In this document: positions 1 through 7,717 of the stretch, one piece after another
Layout of the letters: each line of letters opens with the position of its first letter
Numbering within the stretch: position 1 is the stretch's first letter
Origin: Paracoccus laeviglucosivorans
GTDB lineage: Bacteria > Pseudomonadota > Alphaproteobacteria > Rhodobacterales > Rhodobacteraceae
DNA length: 64,000 bases
Direction of reading: 5' to 3'
Assembly (NCBI RefSeq): GCF_900182695.1
Contig: NZ_FXTK01000013.1
Location: forward strand, 1-64,000
Program-made: the position numbers and the translations under genes
The notes under the pieces: generated by a model
What the model was told of the DNA's origin: nothing
Seen by the model: the letters and a program-made list of their open reading frames with translations, nothing else
The model's database searches: none

Positions 1-113
1 AGGTCATCGTCGCCATCAACAAGGACGAGGAAGCCCCCATCTTCCAGATCGCCGATTACGGCCTGGTCGGTGACCTCTTCACAACCGTCCCGGAACTGAC
101 CGGGAAGGTGTGA
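1..113 (+). CDS. etfA: Electron transfer flavoprotein alpha subunit, C-terminal end (partial)
   Basis: Only the last 36 codons are inside the window, read from base 3 to the TGA at 111-113. The peptide begins [20 protein letters not shown] and ends in TVPELTGKV. This is the conserved C-terminal FAD-domain segment of EtfA/FixB, where the AINKD and IADYGLVGD stretches contact FAD. EtfAB passes electrons from acyl-CoA dehydrogenases to EtfQO. The adjacent 3-hydroxyacyl-CoA dehydrogenase fits the usual etfBA-hbd order of Rhodobacteraceae. The 5' part lies outside the window. Confidence 0.93.
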   Translation, partial: VIVAINKDEEAPIFQIADYGLVGDLFTTVPELTGKV

Positions 114-117
114 TCGA

Positions 118-139
118 TTCTCGGTTCCCGAAATACCCC
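118..139 (+). repeat. Copy 1 of the dispersed 21-nt intergenic element
   Basis: The element starts 4 bases after the etfA stop. It matches the consensus TTCTCAGTTCTTCAAATACC with four differences in the middle (CGGTTCCCG in place of CAGTTCTTC). The other copies are at 4882-4902, 34354-34374 (reverse) and 48269-48289. It is followed by a long GC stem-loop at 146-180. Its function is not known to me. Confidence 0.6.
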
Positions 140-145
140 GGGGGA

Positions 146-196
146 CGCCCCAGACGCCCCATCAAGGGGCGACTGGGGCGGGGGGCAGCGCCCCCC
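146..196 (+). other. Two consecutive strong stem-loops downstream of etfA
   Basis: Bases 146-160 pair with 166-180 around the loop ATCAA, giving a 14-bp stem broken by one A-A mismatch. Directly after it, GGGGGGC (180-186) pairs with GCCCCCC (190-196) around a 3-nt loop. With the terminator at 211-238 this makes three hairpins in about 95 bases. This is probably a stabilising 3' UTR of the etf transcript. Confidence 0.6.
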
Positions 197-210
197 GTCG
201 CATCAACCAG

Positions 211-238
211 AAAACCGCCCGGCCGCCGGGCGGTTTTT
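211..238 (+). terminator. Rho-independent terminator after etfA
   Basis: An 8-bp perfect stem CCGCCCGG/CCGGGCGG (215-222 and 226-233) has a 3-nt loop, is flanked by AAAA upstream and followed by TTTTT. It lies between etfA and hbd, so hbd probably has its own promoter or is fed by read-through. Confidence 0.85.
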
Positions 239-299
239 GCATTGAACGCGACCAGCCCTTGCGCCTATCGTCCCCCGCGCAAGGTGAAAGGATCAAGGC

Positions 300-1175
300 A
301 TGACGATTCAATCGGTGGGCGTGATCGGCGCCGGACAGATGGGCAATGGCATCGCGCATGTCTTCGCGCTGGCCGGGTTTGACGTTCTGCTGACCGACAT
401 CTCGCGCGAGGCGATGGACAAGGCGCTTGCCCTGATCGGGAAGAACCTCGATCGCCAGATCAGCCGCGACAAGATCAGCACCGCCGACAAGGACGCCGCA
501 CTGGGCCGCATCAAGACCACCTCGCAGCTTTCCGATCTGGGCCAATGCGATCTGGTGATCGAGGCCGCAACCGAGCGCGAGACCGTCAAGCAGGCGATTT
601 TTGAGGATCTTCTGCCGCACTTGAAGCCGGAAACGATCCTTGCTTCGAACACGTCTTCGATCTCGATCACGCGGCTTGCCAGCCGCACCGACCGCCCCGA
701 ACGGTTCATGGGCGTCCATTTCATGAACCCGGTCCCGGTCATGCAGCTGGTCGAACTGATCCGCGGCATCGCCACCGATCAGGAGACGTATCAAAAGCTG
801 GTCGCGGTCGTCGAAAAGATCGGCAAGACCGCCGCCAGCGCCGAGGATTTTCCGGCCTTCATCGTCAACCGCATCCTGATGCCGATGATCAACGAGGCGG
901 TCTATACGCTTTACGAAGGCGTCGGGAACGTCAAATCCATCGACGAATCGATGAAGCTGGGCGCGAACTGGCCCATGGGCCCGCTGGAACTGGCCGATTT
1001 CATCGGACTGGATACATGCCTTGCCATCATGGGCGTGCTGCATGACGGGCTGGCCGATACCAAATATCGCCCCTGCCCGCTGCTGGTCAAATATGTCGAG
1101 GCTGGCTGGCTGGGCCGCAAGACCGGGCGCGGCTTTTACGACTATTCAGGCGAAACGCCCGTCCCCACCCGCTAG
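300..1175 (+). CDS. hbd: 3-hydroxybutyryl-CoA dehydrogenase
   Basis: The 291-aa protein has the two-domain layout of the 3-hydroxyacyl-CoA dehydrogenase family. A Rossmann NAD-binding domain opens with [13 protein letters not shown] (about residues 7-19), and the helical C-terminal domain carries the conserved [17 protein letters not shown] region. The catalytic His lies in the [15 protein letters not shown] signature near residue 140. Length matches stand-alone bacterial Hbd/PaaH (280-295 aa), not the bifunctional FadB. It interconverts acetoacetyl-CoA and 3-hydroxybutyryl-CoA in short-chain fatty-acid or PHB metabolism. A GAAAGGA Shine-Dalgarno lies just upstream of the ATG. The position behind etfA supports a beta-oxidation role. 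Confidence 0.93.
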   Translation: MTIQSVGVIGAGQMGNGIAHVFALAGFDVLLTDISREAMDKALALIGKNLDRQISRDKISTADKDAALGRIKTTSQLSDLGQCDLVIEAATERETVKQAIFEDLLPHLKPETILASNTSSISITRLASRTDRPERFMGVHFMNPVPVMQLVELIRGIATDQETYQKLVAVVEKIGKTAASAEDFPAFIVNRILMPMINEAVYTLYEGVGNVKSIDESMKLGANWPMGPLELADFIGLDTCLAIMGVLHDGLADTKYRPCPLLVKYVEAGWLGRKTGRGFYDYSGETPVPTR

Positions 1176-1181
1176 GCGCAA

Positions 1182-1225
1182 GGGGGCATGTCCCCCGAAC
1201 CGCAGGCGCCTCAATGGCGCCCTGC
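1182..1225. terminator. Stem-loop pair between convergent hbd and plsY
   Basis: GGGGG/CCCCC (1182-1186, 1192-1196) and an almost perfect GCAGGCGCC/GGCGCCCTGC stem (1202-1225) fill the 56-base gap between two convergent genes. There is no T-run, so this may be a non-canonical terminator or an mRNA-end structure. Confidence 0.4.
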
Positions 1226-1231
1226 GGGGCG

Positions 1232-1813
1232 TCACTTCTTGCCGATCTTCGGCTCGGTTCCCGCCATGATTCGGCTGATGTTCGCGTGGTGTCGCACAAA
1301 GATCAGCACGGCCATGAAAGCCGTCACCACAGCCATGGCCCAACCATCCAGCCACAGCGCGACGAAAGGCGTCAGCGCTGCCGCGACCAGCGCCGACAGC
1401 GACGAAATCCGCCCGATCAGCGCCGTCAGCAGCCACAGCCCGCAGGCCGTCAGGCCAAGCCGCCAGTCCAGCGCCAAAAGCGTCCCAAGGAAGGTCGCGA
1501 CCCCCTTGCCGCCCTTGAAGCTCAGCCAGACCGGGAACAGGTGACCCAGAAACGCTGCTGCGCCCGCGACCAGCGCCGCGTCAGGCCCGGCAAGCCAGCG
1601 CGCCAGCAGAACGGCGATCGCCCCCTTGCCGCTGTCCAGCAACAGGGTCGCCAATGCGGCAGGCTTGTTGCCGGTGCGCAGCACGTTCGTCGCCCCGATA
1701 TTGCCCGAACCGATCTTGCGCAGATCGCCCAAGCCAAAGGCGCGGGTGATGACGATGCCGAACGGGATCGAACCCAGCAGATAGCCGATCGCGGCCCACA
1801 GGATCAGGCTCAT
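1232..1813 (-). CDS. plsY: Glycerol-3-phosphate acyltransferase PlsY
   Basis: The 193-aa integral membrane protein makes lysophosphatidic acid from acyl-phosphate and glycerol-3-phosphate in the inner membrane. The three PlsY motifs are visible: the [10 protein letters not shown] start, the [16 protein letters not shown] loop, and [14 protein letters not shown] after a hydrophobic [15 protein letters not shown] stretch. Five hydrophobic segments fit the family. I chose the ATG at 1813 ([14 protein letters not shown]); it overlaps the stop of the upstream dihydroorotase-like gene by ATGA. A longer frame would add 12 residues without homology. It is the last gene of a pyrB-pyrC'-plsY operon. 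Confidence 0.93.
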   Translation of the reverse strand: MSLILWAAIGYLLGSIPFGIVITRAFGLGDLRKIGSGNIGATNVLRTGNKPAALATLLLDSGKGAIAVLLARWLAGPDAALVAGAAAFLGHLFPVWLSFKGGKGVATFLGTLLALDWRLGLTACGLWLLTALIGRISSLSALVAAALTPFVALWLDGWAMAVVTAFMAVLIFVRHHANISRIMAGTEPKIGKK

Positions 1814-3081
1814 GCCGCTTCTCCGAAGACGCGCTTGCCCGCGACCCATGTGCCCAGCACGCGGCCCTGCATCCGCGCCTCATCAAAGGGCGTGTTCTTG
1901 GATTTCGACAACAGCTTGAAACGGTCCATGATAAAGGGCGCGTCCGGGTCGAACAGCACCAGATCGGCAGGTGCGCCGACAGTCAGCCGCCCGGCATCCA
2001 GACCCAGCCGTTTCGCCGGGTTCAGCGACATGGCGCGCCACAATTGCGACAGGCTCAGCCCGCCCGAATGGGTCAGGCGCATCGCGGCAGGCAGCAGCGT
2101 CTGCAGCCCCACAGCCCCCGGCGCGGCCTCGGCAAAGGGCAGGCGCTTCGATTCTTCGTCCTGCGGGGTGTGAAAGCTGGCGATCACGTCGATAACGCCC
2201 TCGGCCACCGCCTCGATCATCGCCAGCCGGTCGTCTTCGGCCCGCAAGGGCGGGGTGAATCGGAAGAACGTCCGGTAATCACCGACGTCGAATTCGTTAA
2301 GCGTCAAATGGTGGATCGAGATTCCGGCGGTCACATCCAACCCCGCATCGCGCGCGCGCCGCAGTGCGGGCAGGCTGGCCGCAACGGTGATCTGATCGGC
2401 ATGGTAACGCGCGCGGGTCATGGCAACCAGCGCAAGGTCGCGGTCCAGACCCATCACCTCGGCCATGGGCGACACCGCAGGCAACCCGTAAAGCGAGGCG
2501 AACTTGCCCGAGGTCGCCGCAGCCCCCTTGGACAGACCCGGTTCCTGCGGATGCCCCACGATCAGCGCATCAAGACCGCGCGCATAGGTCATGCAGCGCG
2601 ACAACAGCCGGGTGTCGGACACGACGCGCACGCCATCGGTAAAGGCGACCGCGCCCGCATCCTTCAGAAAGCCCATCTCGACCATCTCGCGGCCGTCGCG
2701 GCCACGGGTCAGCGCGGCCATGTGGCGGATATTGACCGGCACATCCGCCGCGCGGCGGCTGGCGAATTCCAGTGATTCGGGATTGTCGATCGGCGGCAGC
2801 GTATCGGGACGCGCGATGATCGTCGTCACCCCACCCGCCGCCGCCGCAAGCCCGGCGCTGCGAAAGGATTCCTTGTGACGCTCGCCCGGCTCACCGATCT
2901 TGACACCCCAATCGACCAGACCGGGTGCAAGGCATTTGCCGTTGCAATCGATCAGCTCGGCCCCTTCGGGCGCGTCGGCATTCACGGCCTCGATCTGGCC
3001 ATCGCGCAGGGTCAGGCTGCCCATGTCTTCGGTCAGCGCCTCGGGGTCGATCAGACGGGCGTTCTGAAAATGCTGGATCAT
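1810..3081 (-). CDS. Dihydroorotase-like protein lacking metal ligands (PyrC'-type, probably non-catalytic)
   Basis: The 423-aa protein has the amidohydrolase (beta/alpha)8 fold of long dihydroorotases, with recognisable family blocks such as [18 protein letters not shown] and [14 protein letters not shown]. The metal-binding D-x-H-x-H-x-R motif reads DWGVKIG (residues 57-63), so both His and the substrate Arg are gone. The TDHAPH block with the catalytic Asp reads SFHTPQ (about 302-307). The lysine/second His region is also altered. This matches the inactive PyrC' proteins encoded beside pyrB in Pseudomonas, which are needed to assemble aspartate carbamoyltransferase. It overlaps pyrB and plsY by ATGA on either side. 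Automatic annotation would call it pyrC; I infer a structural partner of PyrB and an active dihydroorotase elsewhere. Confidence 0.85.
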   Translation of the reverse strand: MIQHFQNARLIDPEALTEDMGSLTLRDGQIEAVNADAPEGAELIDCNGKCLAPGLVDWGVKIGEPGERHKESFRSAGLAAAAGGVTTIIARPDTLPPIDNPESLEFASRRAADVPVNIRHMAALTRGRDGREMVEMGFLKDAGAVAFTDGVRVVSDTRLLSRCMTYARGLDALIVGHPQEPGLSKGAAATSGKFASLYGLPAVSPMAEVMGLDRDLALVAMTRARYHADQITVAASLPALRRARDAGLDVTAGISIHHLTLNEFDVGDYRTFFRFTPPLRAEDDRLAMIEAVAEGVIDVIASFHTPQDEESKRLPFAEAAPGAVGLQTLLPAAMRLTHSGGLSLSQLWRAMSLNPAKRLGLDAGRLTVGAPADLVLFDPDAPFIMDRFKLLSKSKNTPFDEARMQGRVLGTWVAGKRVFGEAA

Positions 3082-4037
3082 GCCATCAACTCCGTCGCGG
3101 CGCGGCCGCGTTCGGCACGCAGATTGCGCGCCAGCAGGTCCATCGCGGCCATACGAACGGCGACGCCCATTTCCACCTGATCCTGAATCACGCTGCGGTT
3201 GATGTCGTCGGCGATGGTTCCGTCGATCTCGACCCCGCGGTTCATCGGGCCGGGATGCATCACGATGGCATCAGGCGCGGCAAGCGCCAGCTTTTCGTGG
3301 TCCAGCCCCCAGCGATGGTAATATTCCCGCTCGGACGGGATGAAGCCCCCATCCATGCGTTCCTTCTGCAGGCGCAGCATCATCACGACATCGGCGCCCT
3401 TCAGCCCCTCGCGCATGTCTTCATAGACCTCAACGCCCCAGTCGGCGGCACCGGCGGGCATCAGGGTCGAAGGCCCGACCAGACGCAGCCGGTTCTCCAT
3501 CTTGCCCAGCAAAAACAGGTTCGAGCGCGCGACGCGGCTATGCGCGATGTCGCCGCAGATCGCCACGGTCAGGCGGTGCAGCCGCCCCTTGGCGCGACGG
3601 ATGGTCAGCGCGTCCAGCAGCGCCTGCGTCGGATGCTCGTGGCGCCCGTCGCCCGCATTCAGCACGGCGCAGTTCACCTTTTGCGCCAGCAGATCCACGG
3701 CCCCCGATTGCGGATGGCGCACCACCAGAAGGTCGGGATGCATGGCATTCAGCGTCAGCGCCGTGTCGATCAGCGTCTCGCCCTTTTTCACCGACGAATG
3801 TGCCACAGACATGTTCATCACATCCGCCCCCAGACGCTTGCCCGCCAGTTCGAAACTGGCCTGCGTGCGGGTCGAGTTTTCAAAGAACATGTTGATCTGC
3901 GTCATCCCCTCCAGCGCGTCGGAATGCTTGACGGTGCGCTTGTTCAGATCGACATAGGTTTCGGCCAGATCAAGCAGCGTAGTGATTTCGGCTGGGGCCA
4001 AAGGCTCGATCCCCAGAAGATGGCGCGCGCGGAACAT
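3078..4037 (-). CDS. pyrB: Aspartate carbamoyltransferase catalytic subunit
   Basis: The 319-aa enzyme condenses carbamoyl phosphate with aspartate, the first committed step of pyrimidine synthesis. The carbamoyl-phosphate loop [18 protein letters not shown] lies near residues 55-72. The [13 protein letters not shown] block is near 130, and [11 protein letters not shown] marks the aspartate-binding C-terminal domain. No pyrI regulatory subunit is nearby. Instead the gene overlaps by ATGA with a PyrC'-like gene, as in class A dodecameric ATCases. It starts the reverse pyrB-pyrC'-plsY operon, divergent from the SUMT gene with a 105-base gap. Confidence 0.95.
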   Translation of the reverse strand: MFRARHLLGIEPLAPAEITTLLDLAETYVDLNKRTVKHSDALEGMTQINMFFENSTRTQASFELAGKRLGADVMNMSVAHSSVKKGETLIDTALTLNAMHPDLLVVRHPQSGAVDLLAQKVNCAVLNAGDGRHEHPTQALLDALTIRRAKGRLHRLTVAICGDIAHSRVARSNLFLLGKMENRLRLVGPSTLMPAGAADWGVEVYEDMREGLKGADVVMMLRLQKERMDGGFIPSEREYYHRWGLDHEKLALAAPDAIVMHPGPMNRGVEIDGTIADDINRSVIQDQVEMGVAVRMAAMDLLARNLRAERGRAATELMA

Positions 4038-4142
4038 GGATACCCCCGGATCTCGGTCGCGCCCTCTATCGCAAATGCTTTGCCATGCGGCAAGTCATAC
4101 GCCCCCTTGCCTTGGCGCGGATTTTGCCGCAATCGCCAAGAT

Positions 4143-4877
4143 ATGAACCAGAATAAGGGCAAGGTCAGTTTCGTATCCTCGGGGCCGGGTGATCCCGAGC
4201 TTCTGACCTTGCGCGCCATCAAGCGACTGCAGGCCTGCGATGTGGTGCTGTTTGACGACCTTGCATCCGGCCCGGTGCTGGATCAGGCGGGGCCGCAGGC
4301 CGAACGCATCGCGGTCGGCAAACGCGCGGGCCGTCCCTCGGCCAAACAGGAATACGTCAACGCGCTGCTGGTCGAACACGCGCAGGCGGGCAAACATGTC
4401 GTGCGACTGAAATCCGGCGATTCCGGCATCTTCGGACGGCTCGAGGAGGAGATGACCGCACTTCGTCAGGCGGGCATCGCATATGAAATCGTGCCCGGCG
4501 TGCCCTCGGCCATGGCGGCAGCGGCGGTGGCGGGTCTGCCCCTGACGCGGCGGCTCACGGCGCGACGGCTGCAATTCGTGACCGGCGCCGATGTGACGGG
4601 CGGCCTGCCGCAGGACCAGAACTGGGCGGCGCTGGCCGATGCCCATGCCACAACGGTCGTCTTCATGGGTCAGCGCACCTTCCCGAAAATGGCGCAAGGC
4701 CTGATCGCGAACGGCCTGCCCCCCGACACCCCCGCCCTGCTGGCCGAGGCCGTGGGCCACCCGCATCAGCGCCTTTTGCGCATGACCGTGGAAACGCTCG
4801 CAGCCCTTCTGGAAGCCGAAGGGCCCAGCCCGCATCCCGCCCTGATCCTTTACGGTCCGCTGGCGCAAGGCGACTAA
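4143..4877 (+). CDS. cobA: Uroporphyrinogen-III C-methyltransferase (single-domain SUMT)
   Basis: The 244-aa protein carries the SUMT signatures: VSFVSSGPGDPELLTLRA at the N-terminus (GPGDPELLT loop), DVVLFDDLAS, VRLKSGDSGIFGR and YEIVPGVPSAMAAAA. It uses two SAM to convert uroporphyrinogen III to precorrin-2, the branch point to sirohaem and cobalamin. No CysG dehydrogenase/chelatase domain is attached. The start at 4143 (MNQNKGKVSF) is the first one that gives only SUMT sequence; the open frame extends far upstream across antisense pyrB but has no homology there. It heads a forward cluster with DUF2478, TusA and AEC genes. Confidence 0.9.
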   Translation: MNQNKGKVSFVSSGPGDPELLTLRAIKRLQACDVVLFDDLASGPVLDQAGPQAERIAVGKRAGRPSAKQEYVNALLVEHAQAGKHVVRLKSGDSGIFGRLEEEMTALRQAGIAYEIVPGVPSAMAAAAVAGLPLTRRLTARRLQFVTGADVTGGLPQDQNWAALADAHATTVVFMGQRTFPKMAQGLIANGLPPDTPALLAEAVGHPHQRLLRMTVETLAALLEAEGPSPHPALILYGPLAQGD

Positions 4878-4881
4878 GCAC

Positions 4882-4902
4882 TTCTTAGTTCTTCAAATAC
4901 CC
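4882..4902 (+). repeat. Copy 2 of the dispersed 21-nt intergenic element
   Basis: It reads TTCTTAGTTCTTCAAATACC plus C and starts 4 bases after the SUMT stop codon. A short TGCG/CGCA stem-loop follows (4906-4918). It differs from the consensus at one position. Confidence 0.6.
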
Positions 4903-4956
4903 ATGTTGCGCCCGTCGCAGCCGGGACTATTCTGACCCCCTGACAGGAGAGTCACG

Positions 4957-5466
4957 ATGCTGGGATTCGTCACCATCCGCGAAAATATGGGCGGCGCCGA
5001 CCGCCTGTTGACCGAAACCGCCGATGCGCTGATCGCGCGCGGGCTGCGGCTTGCCGGGGCTGTCCAGCACAATCTGGACCGTGGGCCGGGGCAGGATTGC
5101 GACATGGACCTGCGCATCCTTGGCGATGCGGCCCCACCGATCCGCATCTCGCAAAATCTGGGCACCTGCGCCGAGGGGTGCCGTCTGGATACCGGCGCAT
5201 TGGCCACCGCGGTCGCGCGCGCCGAAGCGGTGTTGGCCAAGGGTGCCGATCTGGTCATCGTCAACAAATTCGGCAAACAGGAATGTTTCGGGCGCGGCTT
5301 TCGCGATTTCATCGCCGAGGCTCTGGCGCAGGGCGTCCCGGTCCTGCTGTCGGTCCCTGTCGAGCAATTGCCGGGATTTCATGAATTCGCAGGTGATCTG
5401 GCCCAGCCGGTCGATGCCGATCAGGCGCTGGCATGGTGTCAGGCATGGGGCCGGCGCGCCGCATGA
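4957..5466 (+). CDS. DUF2478 domain protein (P-loop-like, function unknown)
   Basis: This 169-aa protein matches the DUF2478 family as I know it, often found near molybdate or sulfur genes. Visible features are an N-terminal strand MLGFVTIRENMGGADRLL, conserved GAVQHN, a DMDLRIL strand followed by SQNLGTCAEGCRLD with two cysteines, and a Walker-B-like ADLVIVNKFGKQE (NKFGK motif). It has no classical P-loop lysine. An AGGAGAG ribosome site precedes the ATG. Its stop overlaps the ATG of tusA, so the two are translationally coupled. The biochemical role is not established. Confidence 0.8.
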   Translation: MLGFVTIRENMGGADRLLTETADALIARGLRLAGAVQHNLDRGPGQDCDMDLRILGDAAPPIRISQNLGTCAEGCRLDTGALATAVARAEAVLAKGADLVIVNKFGKQECFGRGFRDFIAEALAQGVPVLLSVPVEQLPGFHEFAGDLAQPVDADQALAWCQAWGRRAA

Positions 5467-5696
5467 CCGAACGGATCGACGCGCGCGGCCTGCTTTGCCC
5501 CCTGCCGGTCCTGCGCCTGCGCAAACATCTGCTGGCTCTGCCGCCGGGAACACGGGTCGCGCTGATCGCGACCGACCGCGCCGCCATCCTTGACGTGCCG
5601 CATTTCTGCGCTGAAAGCGGTCATCGCCTGATTGCCACGCAAAATATCGCGCCGGGCGAAACCGAGTACACCGTAGAACGCGGACCCGATGCTTGA
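5463..5696 (+). CDS. TusA-family sulfurtransferase
   Basis: A 77-aa SirA/TusA/YedF fold protein. The active cysteine sits in the family signature LDARGLLCPLPVLRLRK-like stretch (here DARGLLCPLPV, CPxP motif, about residues 6-16), followed by the DVPHFCAESGH segment. Such proteins relay persulfide sulfur for tRNA thiolation, molybdopterin or sulfur oxidation. The start at 5463 was chosen because it removes 10 non-homologous residues and gives an ATGA overlap with DUF2478. The end overlaps the AEC transporter by 8 bases. Confidence 0.88.
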   Translation: MTERIDARGLLCPLPVLRLRKHLLALPPGTRVALIATDRAAILDVPHFCAESGHRLIATQNIAPGETEYTVERGPDA

Positions 5697-6618
5697 AATT
5701 TTCCTCAAGACCCTGCCGTTTTTCATGCTGATCGGCACGGGCTGGGCTGCGGCCCATAGCCGTTTCTTCCCGCCCGAGGCGACGCAATGGCTGACGAAGT
5801 TCGTCTTTTACTTCGCGCTGTCGGCCATGCTGTTCCGCTTTGCCGCCACGCTGGACGTGCGGCGGCTGTTCGATCCGCAATTCTGCCTTGCCTATCTGTG
5901 CGGCACCGGCGCGATCTGGGTCGTCGCCATGGCGGTCGCCCGCTGGCGGCAACTGCCCTTGGGCGAGGCCGCGATGGAGGCACATACCGCAATCACCGGC
6001 AATACCGGCTTTCTGGGCGTGCCGATGCTGGTCGTGCTGCTGGGTCAGGCCGCGATCGGTCCGGTGATGATGGTGCTGACCATCGATCTGGTGATCTTTT
6101 CCGCGCTGCTGACGCTGCTTGTCACCGCCTCACGGCAGGGACGCGGGGCGTTTGCGGCGCTGGGGCCGTTGATCATGGGCATCGTCGGCAATCCGATGAT
6201 CGTCTCGATGGTGGCGGGGCTGGCCTGGGCTGCGTTCCGCCTGCCCATGCCAGCACCTGCGGCCGAGTTCCTGCAATTGCTGGGCGCTGCCGCAACGCCG
6301 GGCGCACTTTTCGCCATCGGGGCCAGCCTTGCGGGCCGTTCGGCACAGCGCATGGCCCCGGCCCTGTGGATCAGCGTGGTCAAGCTGGTGCTGCATCCGC
6401 TGGCGGTGGGCATCACCGCGCTGATGATCTTTGACGTCCATCCCTATGCGGCAGGGGTGATGATTGCGGCGGCAAGCCTGCCGGTGGCCGGCAACGTCTA
6501 TATCCTTGCGCAGCATTTCGGGGTGGCGGTGCAGCGGGTTTCGACGGCGATTCTGGTATCGACGGCAGCCAGCATCGCCTCGGTCCCGGTGGTGATCCAC
6601 TGGATCACGACGCGCTGA
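5689..6618 (+). CDS. AEC-family transporter
   Basis: A 309-aa polytopic membrane protein with about ten hydrophobic segments in the auxin-efflux-carrier (Pfam Mem_trans) pattern. The two halves are joined by a short cytoplasmic loop (TASRQGRGAFAALG), and the conserved NTGFLGVPM block is near residue 105. Family members export or import small carboxylates; some are malonate or malate permeases. Its start lies inside the tusA end, suggesting co-expression with the sulfurtransferase. The substrate cannot be read from sequence; a sulfur-containing organic acid is only a guess. Confidence 0.85.
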   Translation: MLEIFLKTLPFFMLIGTGWAAAHSRFFPPEATQWLTKFVFYFALSAMLFRFAATLDVRRLFDPQFCLAYLCGTGAIWVVAMAVARWRQLPLGEAAMEAHTAITGNTGFLGVPMLVVLLGQAAIGPVMMVLTIDLVIFSALLTLLVTASRQGRGAFAALGPLIMGIVGNPMIVSMVAGLAWAAFRLPMPAPAAEFLQLLGAAATPGALFAIGASLAGRSAQRMAPALWISVVKLVLHPLAVGITALMIFDVHPYAAGVMIAAASLPVAGNVYILAQHFGVAVQRVSTAILVSTAASIASVPVVIHWITTR

Positions 6619-6626
6619 ACGGCGCA

Positions 6627-6959
6627 TCAATCGACGGGGCGGATCAGCTTCTTTTCCAGAACGCGCAGCACGGTCGGCAGATCGTGCCCGCGTTTCAGAA
6701 TGCGACCGTCCATCCCGATCACGGCATATTGACCCTGAGCATTGCGCATCCGGGGCCGCTTTTCGATGCGATACAGCGGATGTTCGGTCGCGCGGCGAAA
6801 GACGGAAAACACCGCGACCTCGCGCAGGAAAGACATGGCATAGTCGCGCCATTCACCCGCAGCCACCATGCGCCCATAGACGGATAGAATGGCCCCAAGC
6901 TCGGCCCGGTCAAAGGCGATGCGATCCTGTTCGGGAAAACCAAAGGGCGCGTTCATCAT
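6627..6959 (-). CDS. DUF2794 family protein
   Basis: A 110-aa soluble protein of the alphaproteobacterial DUF2794 family. Characteristic stretches are the LSVYGRMVAAGEWRDYAM helix and the VFRRATEHPLYRIEKRP then GQYAVIGMDGRILKRG beta-rich part. The function is unknown. It lies 8 bases from the convergent AEC gene end and downstream of cytochrome b561 on the same strand. Two consecutive ATG codons (6959 and 6956) can serve as start. Confidence 0.8.
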   Translation of the reverse strand: MMNAPFGFPEQDRIAFDRAELGAILSVYGRMVAAGEWRDYAMSFLREVAVFSVFRRATEHPLYRIEKRPRMRNAQGQYAVIGMDGRILKRGHDLPTVLRVLEKKLIRPVD

Positions 6960-7014
6960 GACTGAATGGTGACACCCAAACGGGCAGCGATCAATGAAAA
7001 AGGGCGCGCGCCCT

Positions 7015-7590
7015 TCAGGCCCGGCGCCGCCCCGCCATCCTTGTCAGCGTCCCGTCGCGCCACATGCCTTCGTGAACGCCGACCATCAGCACATGACCTG
7101 CGATCAGCGCCAGCGTGACCCATGCCAGCTCGCCATGAAGCAACTCTCCGAACTGCACCATCCAGCCGATCGGCGGTTGCTGCGGCGCAAAGATCGGGAA
7201 CCCGAAGGGGGCAAAGCCCCGCTCGCCGCCATAGGCACGCATCAGCGCCGACAGCGGCACAAGGATCATCGCCCCATACAGCGCCAGATGGCCCAGCCGC
7301 GCGGCAAGGCCCACCACGCCATCGCCGTGATGCGGGCGATTTCGGCGGTTCGTCAGTGCCCAGACCACGCGCAGCACGATCAGCACGAACAGCACCGTGC
7401 CGACCTTTTGATGCGAGCCTACGAAAAACGCCACGATGGGCTGGCGACCAAGCGCCAGTTTCAGCCCCATGCCCACGAACTGCCACAGCATCAGCGCCGC
7501 AATGGACCAATGCAGCAACCGCGTGATGCGACCGTAAAGCTGCGGCGTGTCGCGCAGGGGCAAGGCGGTTTTCATCTGGGTCTGGGTCAT
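7015..7590 (-). CDS. Cytochrome b561
   Basis: A 191-aa inner-membrane di-haem cytochrome of the bacterial b561 family (Ni-hydrogenase b-type fold). It has four transmembrane helices and begins with the signature YGRITRLLHWSIAALMLWQF, whose His is a haem ligand. Further His residues lie in the FFVGSHQKVG and FGELLHGELAW/GHVLMVGVHE helices. Such proteins move electrons from quinol, for example to superoxide or periplasmic acceptors. I chose the ATG at 7590, preceded by AGGATC; an in-frame ATG at 7611 would add seven residues. It is divergent from the NRPS gene. Confidence 0.88.
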   Translation of the reverse strand: MTQTQMKTALPLRDTPQLYGRITRLLHWSIAALMLWQFVGMGLKLALGRQPIVAFFVGSHQKVGTVLFVLIVLRVVWALTNRRNRPHHGDGVVGLAARLGHLALYGAMILVPLSALMRAYGGERGFAPFGFPIFAPQQPPIGWMVQFGELLHGELAWVTLALIAGHVLMVGVHEGMWRDGTLTRMAGRRRA

Positions 7591-7627
7591 CCCTTGATCC
7601 TGTCCTGACATCGGGGCCGAGCTAAAG

Positions 7628-7656
7628 TTGACTAATTTTCTTGGTAAGACTATGGC
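7628..7656 (+). promoter_or_regulatory. Candidate sigma-70 promoter for the NRPS gene
   Basis: TTGACT (7628-7633), a 17-base spacer and TATGGC (7651-7656) face the NRPS. A transcript would begin near 7662. No TTGA-N9-TCA iron box was found in this gap. Confidence 0.5.
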
Positions 7657-7717
7657 CGCAAGGCCCACCGGGGACAAGCGCCCCAAAGTTCCGTTCCGAT
7701 AACATGGTCGTCAGCCG

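Noticed and set aside
2925..4142. Upstream extension of the SUMT frame to 650 codons
   Set aside because: The extension lies antisense to pyrB and has no homology; the SUMT N-terminus starts at 4143.
7591..7717. Iron box upstream of the NRPS gene
   Set aside because: TTGACTAATTTTCTTGG has only the left half of TTGA-N9-TCAA. It is better read as a -35 element with TATGGC 17 bases downstream.
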